This document shows positions 1-7,469 of a stretch of 16,195 bases of DNA, piece by piece (the stretch's first letter is position 1; each line of letters opens with the position of its first letter). Made by a program: the position numbers and the translations under genes. Source of the stretch: Paludibacteraceae bacterium. Lineage in GTDB: Bacteria; Bacteroidota; Bacteroidia; Bacteroidales; Paludibacteraceae. The stretch spans positions 1-16,195 of the forward strand of contig JAFZEQ010000026.1 of assembly GCA_017560605.1 (NCBI GenBank). The letters run 5' to 3'. The notes beneath the pieces were generated by a model. The model searched no databases and was not told where the DNA came from. It was given only the letters and a program-made list of their open reading frames with translations.

Positions 1-263
1 GGACAGCACATATCAGCGGCATGGTAATGACCATCCATACCTATCCATATTAGCAAACCACAATAACCTATGTACTCATAGTTATATCTTGGTTTCGTAA
101 TAGTCATGGTTTGATAGCCATTGTCTATCATAAAGTGTGGATGTTCTTCTGTTATTTTTAGCGTGTAACTTACTGGTACATAAGGTACAGGGTTCTGATT
201 GTTGAAGTCTTCACACCCCAACAACGAACATAGTAGTATCCCTATTAACAACCAGCGTTTCAT
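1..263 (-). CDS. Rieske-like lipoprotein, partial (3' end beyond window)
   Basis: The gene starts with ATG at 263-261 and runs off the left edge, leaving 87 codons. The N-terminus is a lipoprotein signal: KR, a hydrophobic stretch, then SLLGC with the lipidated cysteine at residue 17. The mature part begins with a proline-rich segment (NPVPYVPVSY) and ends at the edge in YHAADMCC followed by a probable proline. This resembles small Bacteroidetes lipoproteins annotated as Rieske-like, in which a Cys-Cys-Pro-His stretch starts the iron-sulfur motif; the rest of that motif lies outside the window, so cluster binding is inferred. The start codon overlaps the preceding FKBP stop by one base (TAATG on the coding strand), which indicates translational coupling and makes it the last visible gene of the leftward operon. 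It could also be an unrelated periplasmic lipoprotein. Confidence 0.6.
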   Translation of the reverse strand, partial: MKRWLLIGILLCSLLGCEDFNNQNPVPYVPVSYTLKITEEHPHFMIDNGYQTMTITKPRYNYEYIGYCGLLIWIGMDGHYHAADMCC

Positions 264-742
264 TAATATACATCCAGTAGTTCTACTCTAAAAATGAGTG
301 TAGAGTAGGGTGGAATATGGCTGCTTGTACCTTCGGTTCCTGCTCCTTCTTGGCCGTATGCGAGGTCATATGGTATATACAATTCGTATATGCCGAACTC
401 TTTCATTTGTTTTAGACCTTCAATGAAACCAGGTACGAATGCGCTAACATACTCGCTGTAATTGTCACTCGCGTCAAAAACACAACCATTGATCAGTTTA
501 CCTATGTAATTGATTGTTACGATCTTTGCATCGTCTACGTGACCAGATGAGTGGCTAATACCTTCAACAATACACTTATATTGCAATCCACTCGCAGTAG
601 TTTTGACCCCTTCTTTCTTGGCGTTCTCTTGTAGCCAAATTTCATTTTGGGTTTTCCAGTCTAGCCAATTATTAGGCTTGCAACCAACAATAGCAGTAAG
701 TGCAAATAAAAATAATATAATTTTTGTTGTTTTCATATCCAT
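263..742 (-). CDS. FKBP-type peptidyl-prolyl cis-trans isomerase lipoprotein
   Basis: This 159-residue protein is predicted to catalyse cis-trans isomerisation of X-Pro bonds in exported proteins. The N-terminus is a lipoprotein signal with cysteine 21 after AIVG, so it should be anchored in the envelope facing the periplasm. The FKBP fold covers about residues 50-159. The usual active-site positions are recognisable: Y79, F89-D90 in VFDAS, F102-V103, Y129 in LAYG, and the closing IPPYSTLIF stretch at 143-151. The pocket-floor tryptophan of FKBP12 is replaced by phenylalanine (F106 in PGFIEGL). A second in-frame ATG two codons in (M3) is an equally good start. The start lies 17 bp after the EnvC-like stop, and the stop overlaps the start of the Rieske-like lipoprotein by one base. 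A foldase between envelope genes fits a role in periplasmic protein maturation; no specific client is visible. Confidence 0.88.
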   Translation of the reverse strand: MDMKTTKIILFLFALTAIVGCKPNNWLDWKTQNEIWLQENAKKEGVKTTASGLQYKCIVEGISHSSGHVDDAKIVTINYIGKLINGCVFDASDNYSEYVSAFVPGFIEGLKQMKEFGIYELYIPYDLAYGQEGAGTEGTSSHIPPYSTLIFRVELLDVY

Positions 743-759
743 TGAATGTTTTTTTTGTG

Positions 760-1926
760 TTACTTAGCTAACCAATCGCTAGGGTTAACAATATTTTTGT
801 CTTTGTATATTTGGAAATACAATTCAGTCTTGTTGTCTTCGCTAGAATTGGTCATTACTTCTCCAATTGATTGTTTAGCTTGTACTTTGTCACCCTGTTT
901 TACATAGATGTTTTTTAGTTGTGAATACACGGTTCGATAGTTACCGTGTTGTATAATCACAGCATAACTGCCGTTCATTTGCGCACACCATGTAACTTGT
1001 CCTTCGTATACTGCTCTTGCTTTAGCTCCGCTAACTGTTTGTAGGTATATACCTTTGTTGTTTACGGTTACATTGGCATGTACAGGGTGTTTATGTTTTC
1101 CAAATTTTCCGCTGATAAAGCCTTGTTCAACAGGCCATGGCAGTCTACCTTTGTTCTTTTCAAATCCACCAGATATTAGTTTTTGTTCCTTTGTTAGGGT
1201 AGTGTTATCGCGTACTTGTTCAGCAATAAGCTTATCAATTCGTTTGTTCAGCTCGTCAACCTTCTTTTGCTGTTGTTTTTGCTTAGCCAACAGATCTTTT
1301 TCTTTCTTTTTGAGTGAGACTAACATATTCTCATGCTTTCGTTGATCAGCTGCTAGAATGTTTTGCTCGTGTTGTTGCAGTTGCAAGGCATTGGATTGTG
1401 TTTGCTTGCGTTCTGCCAGCAACACATTTTGTTGATCGAGATCGGCACGCAGTGAAAGAATCATTTTAGCTTGTTCTTTGCGATATTTAGCAAACTGACG
1501 CATATATTGTATGCGTCTTATGAGTTGTTGAAAACTTTCCGAAGATAGTAGAAACAACATAGGAGATTGCTGAATATCTGCATAGTGTGTCTCGCGGATC
1601 ATTTTGGCATAATCTGCTTTGGCATCGTTTAACCTTTGTTGTAGTGTGTTGCGCTCCTTAGTCAAGATAGCCATTTCTCCATCCAACGCACTAATCTCGC
1701 TTTCTATGTTGGTAATCAGCTCTTTACGAGTGTTAATGTCTTTGCTTAGGAGTGTTAACTTGTTTGCTGTAGCAGTTTCATCTTTTTTTGTCTGTTTGAG
1801 CATTTGGTTGGTCTGCTGCAGTTGCTTTTGTAGTTTTGTTTGTTGCTTCTGTAATTCTTTTACGCTTTGTGCTGCTGTTGGAACCAACATAAGACATAGC
1901 ATAAAGATTATAAATCGTATTCTCAT
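760..1926 (-). CDS. EnvC-like murein hydrolase activator (M23/LytM domain, degenerate)
   Basis: A 388-residue exported protein: signal peptide at 1-20 ending TAAQS, a long coiled coil at about 22-245 rich in Q, K, L and E, then an M23/LytM domain at about 261-388 starting RLPWPV. This is the architecture of EnvC, which does not cut peptidoglycan but activates N-acetylmuramyl-L-alanine amidases at the division site. The zinc ligands of active M23 peptidases are missing: the HxGxD-type motif reads NKGIY (N290, Y294) and the final HxH reads ELY (E368, Y370), while H327 in the QHGNY stretch remains. It is therefore predicted to be catalytically inactive and to work as a regulator. The start overlaps the DUF4292 stop by four bases (ATGA). 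Databases may label it peptidase M23. The family call is firm; the amidase partner is not in the window. Confidence 0.88.
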   Translation of the reverse strand: MRIRFIIFMLCLMLVPTAAQSVKELQKQQTKLQKQLQQTNQMLKQTKKDETATANKLTLLSKDINTRKELITNIESEISALDGEMAILTKERNTLQQRLNDAKADYAKMIRETHYADIQQSPMLFLLSSESFQQLIRRIQYMRQFAKYRKEQAKMILSLRADLDQQNVLLAERKQTQSNALQLQQHEQNILAADQRKHENMLVSLKKKEKDLLAKQKQQQKKVDELNKRIDKLIAEQVRDNTTLTKEQKLISGGFEKNKGRLPWPVEQGFISGKFGKHKHPVHANVTVNNKGIYLQTVSGAKARAVYEGQVTWCAQMNGSYAVIIQHGNYRTVYSQLKNIYVKQGDKVQAKQSIGEVMTNSSEDNKTELYFQIYKDKNIVNPSDWLAK

Positions 1927-2444
1927 ATCGGTAAAATATTTCGTAATGTAACTTGTTTATATTTGTTTAAATTTAGTCTTTGTGCTTCCTTTTGTTTGCT
2001 GCGCTCACGTTGAGCAAATTTGCCAGCTATTTTGATTTTGTGCGTACCAATTGTCACCTCGTATTCTATCTCTTTGTTTGTGCGTTGAGCTAAGTATTGA
2101 AGTGTTTTATAGCTGATGTTTTTTTCTGTCAGATCATTTAGTTCGTTATAACCCACGATAGCATACTTTTTATTCATCTTGTCTATTATTAGAATGCTAT
2201 CAGGTGTTGCCTCTAGGCGCAGCATTTCTATACCCATAACAGGTAGTACGGACAATACGACCAGTTCGTTCTTCCAAACTCTTAACAAGCAATTCATAGA
2301 AAAACTGTGCTGGTCTAGGCTTAAGGTTACTTGTGCACGCTGTGTAACAGACTGCTTAGCTCTAGGTGTCGAGCTGCTAGTAGCACATGATGCTAGTCCA
2401 AGTATCAGTATGCATATGATTAATATATGTTTTATTTTTTGCAT
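1923..2444 (-). CDS. DUF4292 family lipoprotein
   Basis: A 173-residue lipoprotein of unknown function. The signal peptide ends in GLASC with lipidated cysteine 20. The mature part matches the DUF4292 pattern known in Bacteroidetes: an amphipathic beta-rich segment (QVTLSLDQHSF), then VLPVMGIEMLRLEATPDSI and IIDKMNKKYAIV, which recall the antiparallel strands of lipoprotein-carrier (LolA/LolB-like) folds. That structural likeness is an inference from the strand pattern and the phrase 'D-x-hydrophobic-hydrophobic-hydrophobic-D-K-M-N-K', not a demonstrated function. The gene overlaps the TPR gene by 13 bp upstream and the EnvC-like gene by 4 bp downstream, so the three are almost certainly co-translated. 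The C-terminus (about 145-173) is strongly basic. It is somewhat shorter than many relatives. Confidence 0.82.
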   Translation of the reverse strand: MQKIKHILIICILILGLASCATSSSTPRAKQSVTQRAQVTLSLDQHSFSMNCLLRVWKNELVVLSVLPVMGIEMLRLEATPDSILIIDKMNKKYAIVGYNELNDLTEKNISYKTLQYLAQRTNKEIEYEVTIGTHKIKIAGKFAQRERSKQKEAQRLNLNKYKQVTLRNILPI

Positions 2445-3454
2445 TTGCGTTGTATTTGTTTACGATGTGAGATGATGTCTTTTTTAGTCGCTGAATCCAT
2501 ATTCTTGTATGCTAAGTCAATATAGAAAATAGCTGATTCGCAGTCTCCCATTTTGTACATTATCCAGGCATATGTGTCAAGATATGCTGGATTTCTAGGT
2601 TCGGCAAAAATAGCGTTTCTTGATAGTTGTTCTGCACGAACTAAATCAACATCGTGAATACATAGTTGCCATGCAAGATTATTTTGTAGCATAGGGTTAC
2701 GACTATCCAATCGTAATAATGCTTCATATGCTTCTATTTCTTTGGTATAGTGTTGTTTTGTAGTGATATATAAATCTAAACGAGTTGCCAGAAATTTATG
2801 ATTCTCTGGATCTACCTTCAAGTATCGCTCTACTTCATACAATGCCGACTTAGTATCATTCATAGCCACATGTAGGCTATAGCGCTGAATGGCACTAGTT
2901 TCATTATAGCCATTTATACTATCAAGTTCGTCTTGTACGATTAATGCGTTAGAATATTTTCCCAAGTCGATGTATGCTTTTTGTAGCATTTCTCGCACCT
3001 CTGCATTTTTGGGGTTAGATTGAGCAACTTTTTTGAGATTATTGATAACTTCTTTATGCGCTTTTTTTGTCTTTAGTGCCAATAATGAATAGTTGTAGCT
3101 ATGCCAATAGTCATCTGGATTCAAGTCAAAAGCCATTTTGTAAAACAACAGCATAACATAAAAACTTTTATCCTTTCTGGCTAGTTCCCCCATGTAAAAA
3201 TTCATGGTTGCATCATTTGGATTTAGAAAGTAGCAGAACTTGAGCAAAGTTTTAGCAGCTTCAAGATTTGATTCATTAGCCATGCGTTCTGCTTCGTAGA
3301 AGTAGTACAGAAACTGCTGCTGCTGTTCCGCACTTAATGAGTCCACCATGGCGTAATCCAATGTGGAACGCTGTTTAGGTAGGTTATCTGCTTGCACATA
3401 TAGACTAGTCAACAGAGTGCCTATTATCAATAGTATTTGTAATGTTTTATGCAT
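2432..3454 (-). CDS. Periplasmic tetratricopeptide repeat protein
   Basis: A 340-residue protein with an N-terminal signal peptide (about 1-22, ending VQADN) and no lipobox cysteine, so probably soluble in the periplasm or attached through partners. The rest is alpha-helical TPR-type repeats: recognisable units include the stretch around KMAFDLNPDDYWHSYNYSL (near 105-125), KKVAQSNPKNAEVREML, a unit with VERYLKVDPENHKFLATRLD, and two C-terminal units with LLRLDSRNPMLQNNLAWQL and AEPRNPAYLDTYAWIMY. TPR domains act as protein-binding scaffolds. It sits between dut and the DUF4292 gene in the order seen in many Bacteroidales; that conserved order suggests an envelope task together with DUF4292 and EnvC-like proteins. 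The start at 3454 lies 25 bp after the dut stop. Specific function unknown. Confidence 0.85.
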   Translation of the reverse strand: MHKTLQILLIIGTLLTSLYVQADNLPKQRSTLDYAMVDSLSAEQQQQFLYYFYEAERMANESNLEAAKTLLKFCYFLNPNDATMNFYMGELARKDKSFYVMLLFYKMAFDLNPDDYWHSYNYSLLALKTKKAHKEVINNLKKVAQSNPKNAEVREMLQKAYIDLGKYSNALIVQDELDSINGYNETSAIQRYSLHVAMNDTKSALYEVERYLKVDPENHKFLATRLDLYITTKQHYTKEIEAYEALLRLDSRNPMLQNNLAWQLCIHDVDLVRAEQLSRNAIFAEPRNPAYLDTYAWIMYKMGDCESAIFYIDLAYKNMDSATKKDIISHRKQIQRKCKK

Positions 3455-3479
3455 TACCGTCTATGTTTAATAATTTGCT

Positions 3480-3914
3480 TTACTTTATACCACTATGTCC
3501 AAAACCACCAACTCCGCGTTCTGTTTCACCCAGTACATCTACCTCTATCAGTTCTGGTTGCTCATGTTTAGCAATCACCATTTGGCAGATCCGCTCTGAG
3601 GGTTCAATGGTTTGTGCTTCGTTGCTCATATTGATCAATATCACACCTATCTCACCACGATAGTCAGCATCGATGGTACCTGGTGTGTTCAGTACTGTCA
3701 AACCGCGTTTCAAGGCTAAACCACTTCGTGGGCGGATTTGAGCCTCATAACCTACTGGTAGTTCGATAAACAAACCAGTTGGGATGAGTCTGCGCTCTAG
3801 AGGTTGTAATGTAATAGATTCGTTGATATTGCAGCGGATGTCCATTCCTGCAGCCTGCGCACTTTCGTAGCGTGGTAGCGGATTATTGCTTTTGTTAATG
3901 ATTTTTATTGTCAT
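3480..3914 (-). CDS. dut: dUTP diphosphatase
   Basis: Trimeric dUTPase of 144 residues that hydrolyses dUTP to dUMP and pyrophosphate, keeping uracil out of DNA and feeding thymidylate synthesis in the cytoplasm. All five family motifs are visible in order: AGMDI at 22-26, RPRSGLA at 61-67, [10 protein letters not shown] at 79-88 with the catalytic aspartate in the IDADY part, ERICQMV at 107-113, and [10 protein letters not shown] at 133-142. In motif five a histidine replaces the more usual serine of GGFGST, while the neighbouring serine and glycine are kept. The length is normal for a bacterial Dut. It lies 27 bp after the lipid kinase gene and 25 bp before the TPR gene, and should be transcribed from the promoter upstream of the kinase. 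Confidence 0.97.
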   Translation of the reverse strand: MTIKIINKSNNPLPRYESAQAAGMDIRCNINESITLQPLERRLIPTGLFIELPVGYEAQIRPRSGLALKRGLTVLNTPGTIDADYRGEIGVILINMSNEAQTIEPSERICQMVIAKHEQPELIEVDVLGETERGVGGFGHSGIK

Positions 3915-3941
3915 AATATATGAATTTTGCGTTATAATTAT

Positions 3942-4823
3942 TTAAAAGCGCTTTTTTACCAACACTTTTAATCCAGCTTCTACAATTTTGATTTTTAGTT
4001 CTTTATCCATTTTGGTAGGAGTACCATCTATATGAACAGGGCTTTCGCTGTTTTCGCGAATCAAGCTTACTTCTTTTGCTCTAATAGTGTTCATATACAG
4101 ATTCTCATCGATGTTTTTGGTGAACAACTGTAGCGCTAGACTAGGAGCTTTTATCATAGGAAATTCGCTAACAATAGCGATGTCTATCCAACCATCTTGT
4201 ATACTAGCTTTAGGTGCTATATATGCATCATATCCCCATTGGCCAGCATTAGCAAAATTGATTAAAAATGCCTTGGTTGATAAGTCGATACCCTTTCCGA
4301 TTAATTGATAGTGCTCGGGTTGGTATTGGAAAAGGTCCTTAAAGATGCTTTCAACATATCCTTTTAATCCTCTGCCATTGCTGCCAAAATCTTGTGCGAC
4401 TACGGCATCAAATCCTACGCCGAAAGTAGAGAAGAATGGTTTGTCGTTCACCGTGCAATAGTCAACCTGAATAACCTCGGAACTATTCAGCATTTCGATA
4501 GCCCTGTTCATACGCGTAGATATATCTATATGACGAGCAAAACCATTGCCGCTACCATTGGGAATTATGCCTAGGGCAGTGTCTGTGTCTCTCAAACCAC
4601 TAGCTACCTCATTGACTGTTCCGTCGCCTCCTACTGCTATGACAGCGTAGTATCCTTCTAACGCAAATTGGCGAGCTAATTGAGTGGCATGACCAGCATA
4701 TTCTGTCACAACTACTGTTGGTGAAAATTGCTCTTTGTCTAACAATTCGCGAATGAGTTTGGATACGCGATTTTTAGCCTTTGTTCCTGCAATAGGGTTA
4801 ACTATAAATGCTATATTTTTCAT
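3942..4823 (-). CDS. Diacylglycerol/lipid kinase family protein (YegS/BmrU-like)
   Basis: A 293-residue cytoplasmic kinase of the DAGK catalytic family, predicted to phosphorylate a lipid alcohol such as diacylglycerol with ATP, returning it to phospholipid synthesis. The N-terminus has the usual AFIVNPIAGTK start; the nucleotide-binding GGDGTVNEV is at 65-73, followed by IIPNGSGNGFAR at 86-97 and the C-terminal lobe signature FGVGFDAVV at 134-142. Near the C-terminus, HIDGTPTK matches the family's glycine-containing 'DGE' region, here with threonine where glutamate is usual. Length is normal. It is the first gene of the leftward operon; a strong Bacteroidetes-type promoter lies about 86 bp upstream of its ATG. 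The exact lipid substrate cannot be read from sequence. Confidence 0.92.
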   Translation of the reverse strand: MKNIAFIVNPIAGTKAKNRVSKLIRELLDKEQFSPTVVVTEYAGHATQLARQFALEGYYAVIAVGGDGTVNEVASGLRDTDTALGIIPNGSGNGFARHIDISTRMNRAIEMLNSSEVIQVDYCTVNDKPFFSTFGVGFDAVVAQDFGSNGRGLKGYVESIFKDLFQYQPEHYQLIGKGIDLSTKAFLINFANAGQWGYDAYIAPKASIQDGWIDIAIVSEFPMIKAPSLALQLFTKNIDENLYMNTIRAKEVSLIRENSESPVHIDGTPTKMDKELKIKIVEAGLKVLVKKRF

Positions 4824-4908
4824 CTTCTATTGGTGTATCTGTGTGGAAATTAATACTTTGTATTACTTGACTTTTATCAGAACTTTATGTGGGGCTCTAA
4901 TTTTTGTG

Positions 4909-4940
4909 CAAAGATACAAAAAATAAATCACATATGCAAA
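4909..4940 (-). promoter_or_regulatory. Promoter of the leftward operon
   Basis: On the minus strand, a TTTG (-33 type element, 4940-4937) is followed after exactly 20 nt by TATCTTTG (4916-4909). This fits the Bacteroidetes primary sigma factor consensus TTTG-N19/21-TAnnTTTG, with both elements perfect. It faces the lipid kinase gene and would leave a leader of roughly 80 nt. No other good match lies between it and the start codon. Confidence 0.75.
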
Positions 4941-5326
4941 AAAAATAAGCAAAAAAAGTATCGTTTCACTAGTTTTATGGAATTTTAAAAGTGTCAATTA
5001 TTAAGATTTTAGATATATTGAATAATCTATTAATCTAACTAGATGCATTGTAAAATCCTATGTGTGTTAAACTGTTTTAGACTAAAAAATATCTGTTAAC
5101 AAGTAGTTGGATAGATTTTAATTATATTATAATTATCTTTGTCTAATATAGTCTACTTCAAAAATGTCTTTCCTATAAAGGAGAAGATACTAATGCCTTT
5201 TCTATATCTTTGGGTAATATGTCAAATTTTAAGATGGCATACGCTGGGGTAGATACTAATCGTTGAGACTTGTGCGCTACTTGTGTTTGTTTCTGGGCGT
5301 GATACTCTCAAAAAATAGTCTTTTTG

Positions 5327-5358
5327 CTTGCGTAATTGCAAAAAAAATAGTACCTTTG
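5327..5358 (+). promoter_or_regulatory. Promoter of the rightward operon
   Basis: TACCTTTG at 5351-5358 is a perfect TAnnTTTG (-7 type) element. Twenty nt upstream is CTTG (5327-5330), a three-of-four match to the -33 TTTG. Transcription should begin a few bases after 5358, giving a short leader before the ATG at 5388. Two additional -7 matches lie further upstream (5134, 5205). Confidence 0.65.
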
Positions 5359-5387
5359 CCGCGAATTGAATAATTTTTATTATTACT

Positions 5388-7433
5388 ATGAAAAAATCAG
5401 TATTTTTATTCTTGTTTGTTTTTTTAGCGGCACCTATTTTTGCAACAGATATGATGCATCTTCTTCAAGGGGGATATGATGCCAAAGTGTTAACGGATCA
5501 TCAAATGGATAGTATTCTGAATGCTGACTCCGATGACCGGTACAAACTAGAATGTGAGAACAAACAACAGTTATTCAGACACTCATTTTTGGCTGATTAT
5601 TATCTGGTTGATAAACAAAAGAATACTCGTATTCATTTGGGTGATGGTCTGATTCGCGATCCTAAGATTTCGGATAACGGCAAATATGTAGTGTATGCAA
5701 AGCCAGATAATAACCTGTATATATATAAAGTAGATTTTCAAACTGAGGTTGCTATCACAAAGGATACTACTGCACATATACTGAATGGTGTAGCCGATTG
5801 GTTGTACGAAGAAGAGTTTGGTATAACCTCTATTGTGTCTATTTCGCCTGATAGCAAGTTGGTAGCCTTTGTTCGTTTTAACGAGGCAGATGTTCCTTCG
5901 TTTGAGTGGCAGACTTATCTTGAAGGTAATTACCCTAAGTCGCATTTCTTGAAGTATCCTAAGGCTGGTGAAACCAATCCTAAGATTTCCGTATGCGTCT
6001 ATGATATTCATTATAAGTCTATTCGTACGATGCAGTTACCTGATATGCAAAACTCCTATGTGCCTCGTTTGTGCTGGAGTGTTATGCCTGCGGGCAAAGC
6101 AGATGCTGTGCCTGATTTGATGGTGTTGCAACTCAACCGTGATCAAAATTTGATGCAAGTTCATAAGGTTAATGCCAAGTCTACTGTTAGCCATCCATTC
6201 TATCGCGAAGAAAGCAAAAAGCACTATGTCAACTTTGAGTATTTCGATGATTGGCAATGGTTGTCTGATGGTCGTGTTATTGTGATAAGTGAAAAGGGTG
6301 GTTATGCGCAGGCGTATTTGTATTCTCCTCAGGGTATTGAGCAACGCTTGTTGACACCAGAGAAACGCGATATTATGCGTGTTTATGGATGGGATGAAAT
6401 GCTTCAGACACTCTACTTCCAGGCAGCTCCTACACCTACTACACGCCACGCCTATGCATACAGTTTGCGCAAGAATTATACTACCCAGTTGACCAAGGGT
6501 GAGGGTGTGCATGCGCTCACTTTCTCCAAGGACATGACTCGCTATATCGATTGTTATCAGTCTAATACAATACCTAATCGTTATACCTTGTACGCCAAGG
6601 GCTCATCACGCCTATTGTTGAGTAATGATTCCGTAGCATCTGCTTGGAAGGCTTCTGGTTTGCAAAACAAGGAGTTCTTTACCATTCGTACCGAGCGTGG
6701 CGATGTACTCAATGCTTGGAAGGTATTGCCTGTTGGTTTCGATCAAACAAAGAAATATCCTGTCGTGATGATGCAGTATAGCGGCCCATCTAGTCAGCGT
6801 GTTACTGACTCCTGGCGTAAACGCTTTGCACACTACTTGTCAGCTCAAGGATATCTGGTGGTTTGTGCTGATGGTCGCGGTACCCATGCGCGAGGTAGGG
6901 AGTGGCGCAATGCAACCTATATGCAACTAGGAACCAACGAGGCTGAAGATCAAATCAGTGTAGCAAAATATCTGCGTACACTGCCTTATGTTGATGCTGA
7001 ACGTATAGCTCTATGTGGATGGAGTTATGGTGGTTATCAAACTATTATGTCTATGAGTATGCAACCTACCGAGGATGGCAAACCGCTGTGGAAGTGTGGT
7101 ATGGCAATAGCTCCTGTTACTTCATGGCGATTGTATGATGCAGCTTATACCGAGCGTTATATGCGTCGTCCACAGGTAAACGAGTACGGCTATGACCAAA
7201 CCGATGCTATGAAACTGGCCGATAAACTACAAGGCAAGCTTTTGTTGGTTCACGGATTGGCTGATGACAATGTGCATGCTCAACAGTCTTGGCTCTATGT
7301 AGATGCTTTGGTTAAAGCAGGAAAACAATTTGAGATGCAGTTCTATCCAGATGACAACCATTTCTTGCGCAACGGTAGTAACTATGAACACCTACATAAT
7401 CGTCTACTCCTTTTCCTCCAAAACAACCTCTAA
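5388..7433 (+). CDS. Dipeptidyl peptidase IV-like S9 family serine peptidase
   Basis: A 681-residue exported peptidase predicted to remove X-Pro (or X-Ala) dipeptides from N-termini of peptides in the periplasm. The signal peptide is 1-19 (ending PIFA). The DPP-IV beta-propeller spans about 70-425 and the alpha/beta-hydrolase domain about 430-681. The double-glutamate motif that holds the substrate amino group is present (DWLYEEEF, 137-144; E142/E143 correspond to E205/E206 of human DPP4). The catalytic triad is S546 in GWSYGG, D626 in GLADDNVH and H658 in DDNHF; Y464 in YSGPSSQ is the expected oxyanion tyrosine. These features favour DPP-IV over acylaminoacyl peptidase. It is a little shorter than the roughly 720-740 residues common for bacterial homologues, without an obvious missing motif. 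It is first in the rightward run, 36 bp before the transporter gene. Confidence 0.94.
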   Translation: MKKSVFLFLFVFLAAPIFATDMMHLLQGGYDAKVLTDHQMDSILNADSDDRYKLECENKQQLFRHSFLADYYLVDKQKNTRIHLGDGLIRDPKISDNGKYVVYAKPDNNLYIYKVDFQTEVAITKDTTAHILNGVADWLYEEEFGITSIVSISPDSKLVAFVRFNEADVPSFEWQTYLEGNYPKSHFLKYPKAGETNPKISVCVYDIHYKSIRTMQLPDMQNSYVPRLCWSVMPAGKADAVPDLMVLQLNRDQNLMQVHKVNAKSTVSHPFYREESKKHYVNFEYFDDWQWLSDGRVIVISEKGGYAQAYLYSPQGIEQRLLTPEKRDIMRVYGWDEMLQTLYFQAAPTPTTRHAYAYSLRKNYTTQLTKGEGVHALTFSKDMTRYIDCYQSNTIPNRYTLYAKGSSRLLLSNDSVASAWKASGLQNKEFFTIRTERGDVLNAWKVLPVGFDQTKKYPVVMMQYSGPSSQRVTDSWRKRFAHYLSAQGYLVVCADGRGTHARGREWRNATYMQLGTNEAEDQISVAKYLRTLPYVDAERIALCGWSYGGYQTIMSMSMQPTEDGKPLWKCGMAIAPVTSWRLYDAAYTERYMRRPQVNEYGYDQTDAMKLADKLQGKLLLVHGLADDNVHAQQSWLYVDALVKAGKQFEMQFYPDDNHFLRNGSNYEHLHNRLLLFLQNNL

Positions 7434-7469
7434 CTGTTTAACCGCTTAACCGATATTAACCGACAAAAA
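7431..7469 (+). repeat. Short tandem repeat between peptidase and transporter genes
   Basis: The spacer begins with the peptidase stop TAA and reads as four degenerate units each starting TAAC: TAACTGTT, TAACCGCT, TAACCGATAT, TAACCGAC. The 7-mer TTAACCG occurs three times, at 7438, 7446 and 7456. The spacer therefore consists almost wholly of 8-10 bp units. No function is known. Confidence 0.6.

Larger units (their letters stand above)
4824..5387. other. Divergent AT-rich intergenic region
   Basis: These 564 bases separate the two divergent operons. The ends hold the promoters listed separately. In the middle I see no gene or known RNA. Visible elements are: a perfect AT-only palindrome with 8-bp arms around a central T at 5119-5135; two further plus-strand TAnnTTTG matches (5134-5141 and 5205-5212) without a good -33 partner; a 10-bp direct repeat AGATACTAAT at 5185-5194 and 5251-5260; and a purine-rich AAAGGAGA at 5177-5184 ahead of a 19-codon frame (5193-5252). 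The length is generous for a compact genome, so a small RNA or an extended leader is possible but unproven. Confidence 0.6.

Noticed and set aside
1055..1951. Plus-strand open frames opposite the EnvC-like gene
   Set aside because: They are antisense shadows of the coiled-coil and M23 coding sequence; their Ser/Phe/Cys-rich composition is the complement of Lys/Gln/Glu codons.
4966..4993. Hairpin CACT...AGTG near the leftward promoter as a terminator
   Set aside because: The stem is imperfect and AT-rich, there is no gene end nearby, and both flanking operons read away from it.
5193..5252. Nineteen-codon frame with purine-rich upstream sequence as a real gene
   Set aside because: Too short, no homology recognised, and Shine-Dalgarno sites are weak evidence in this phylum; kept only as part of the intergenic finding.
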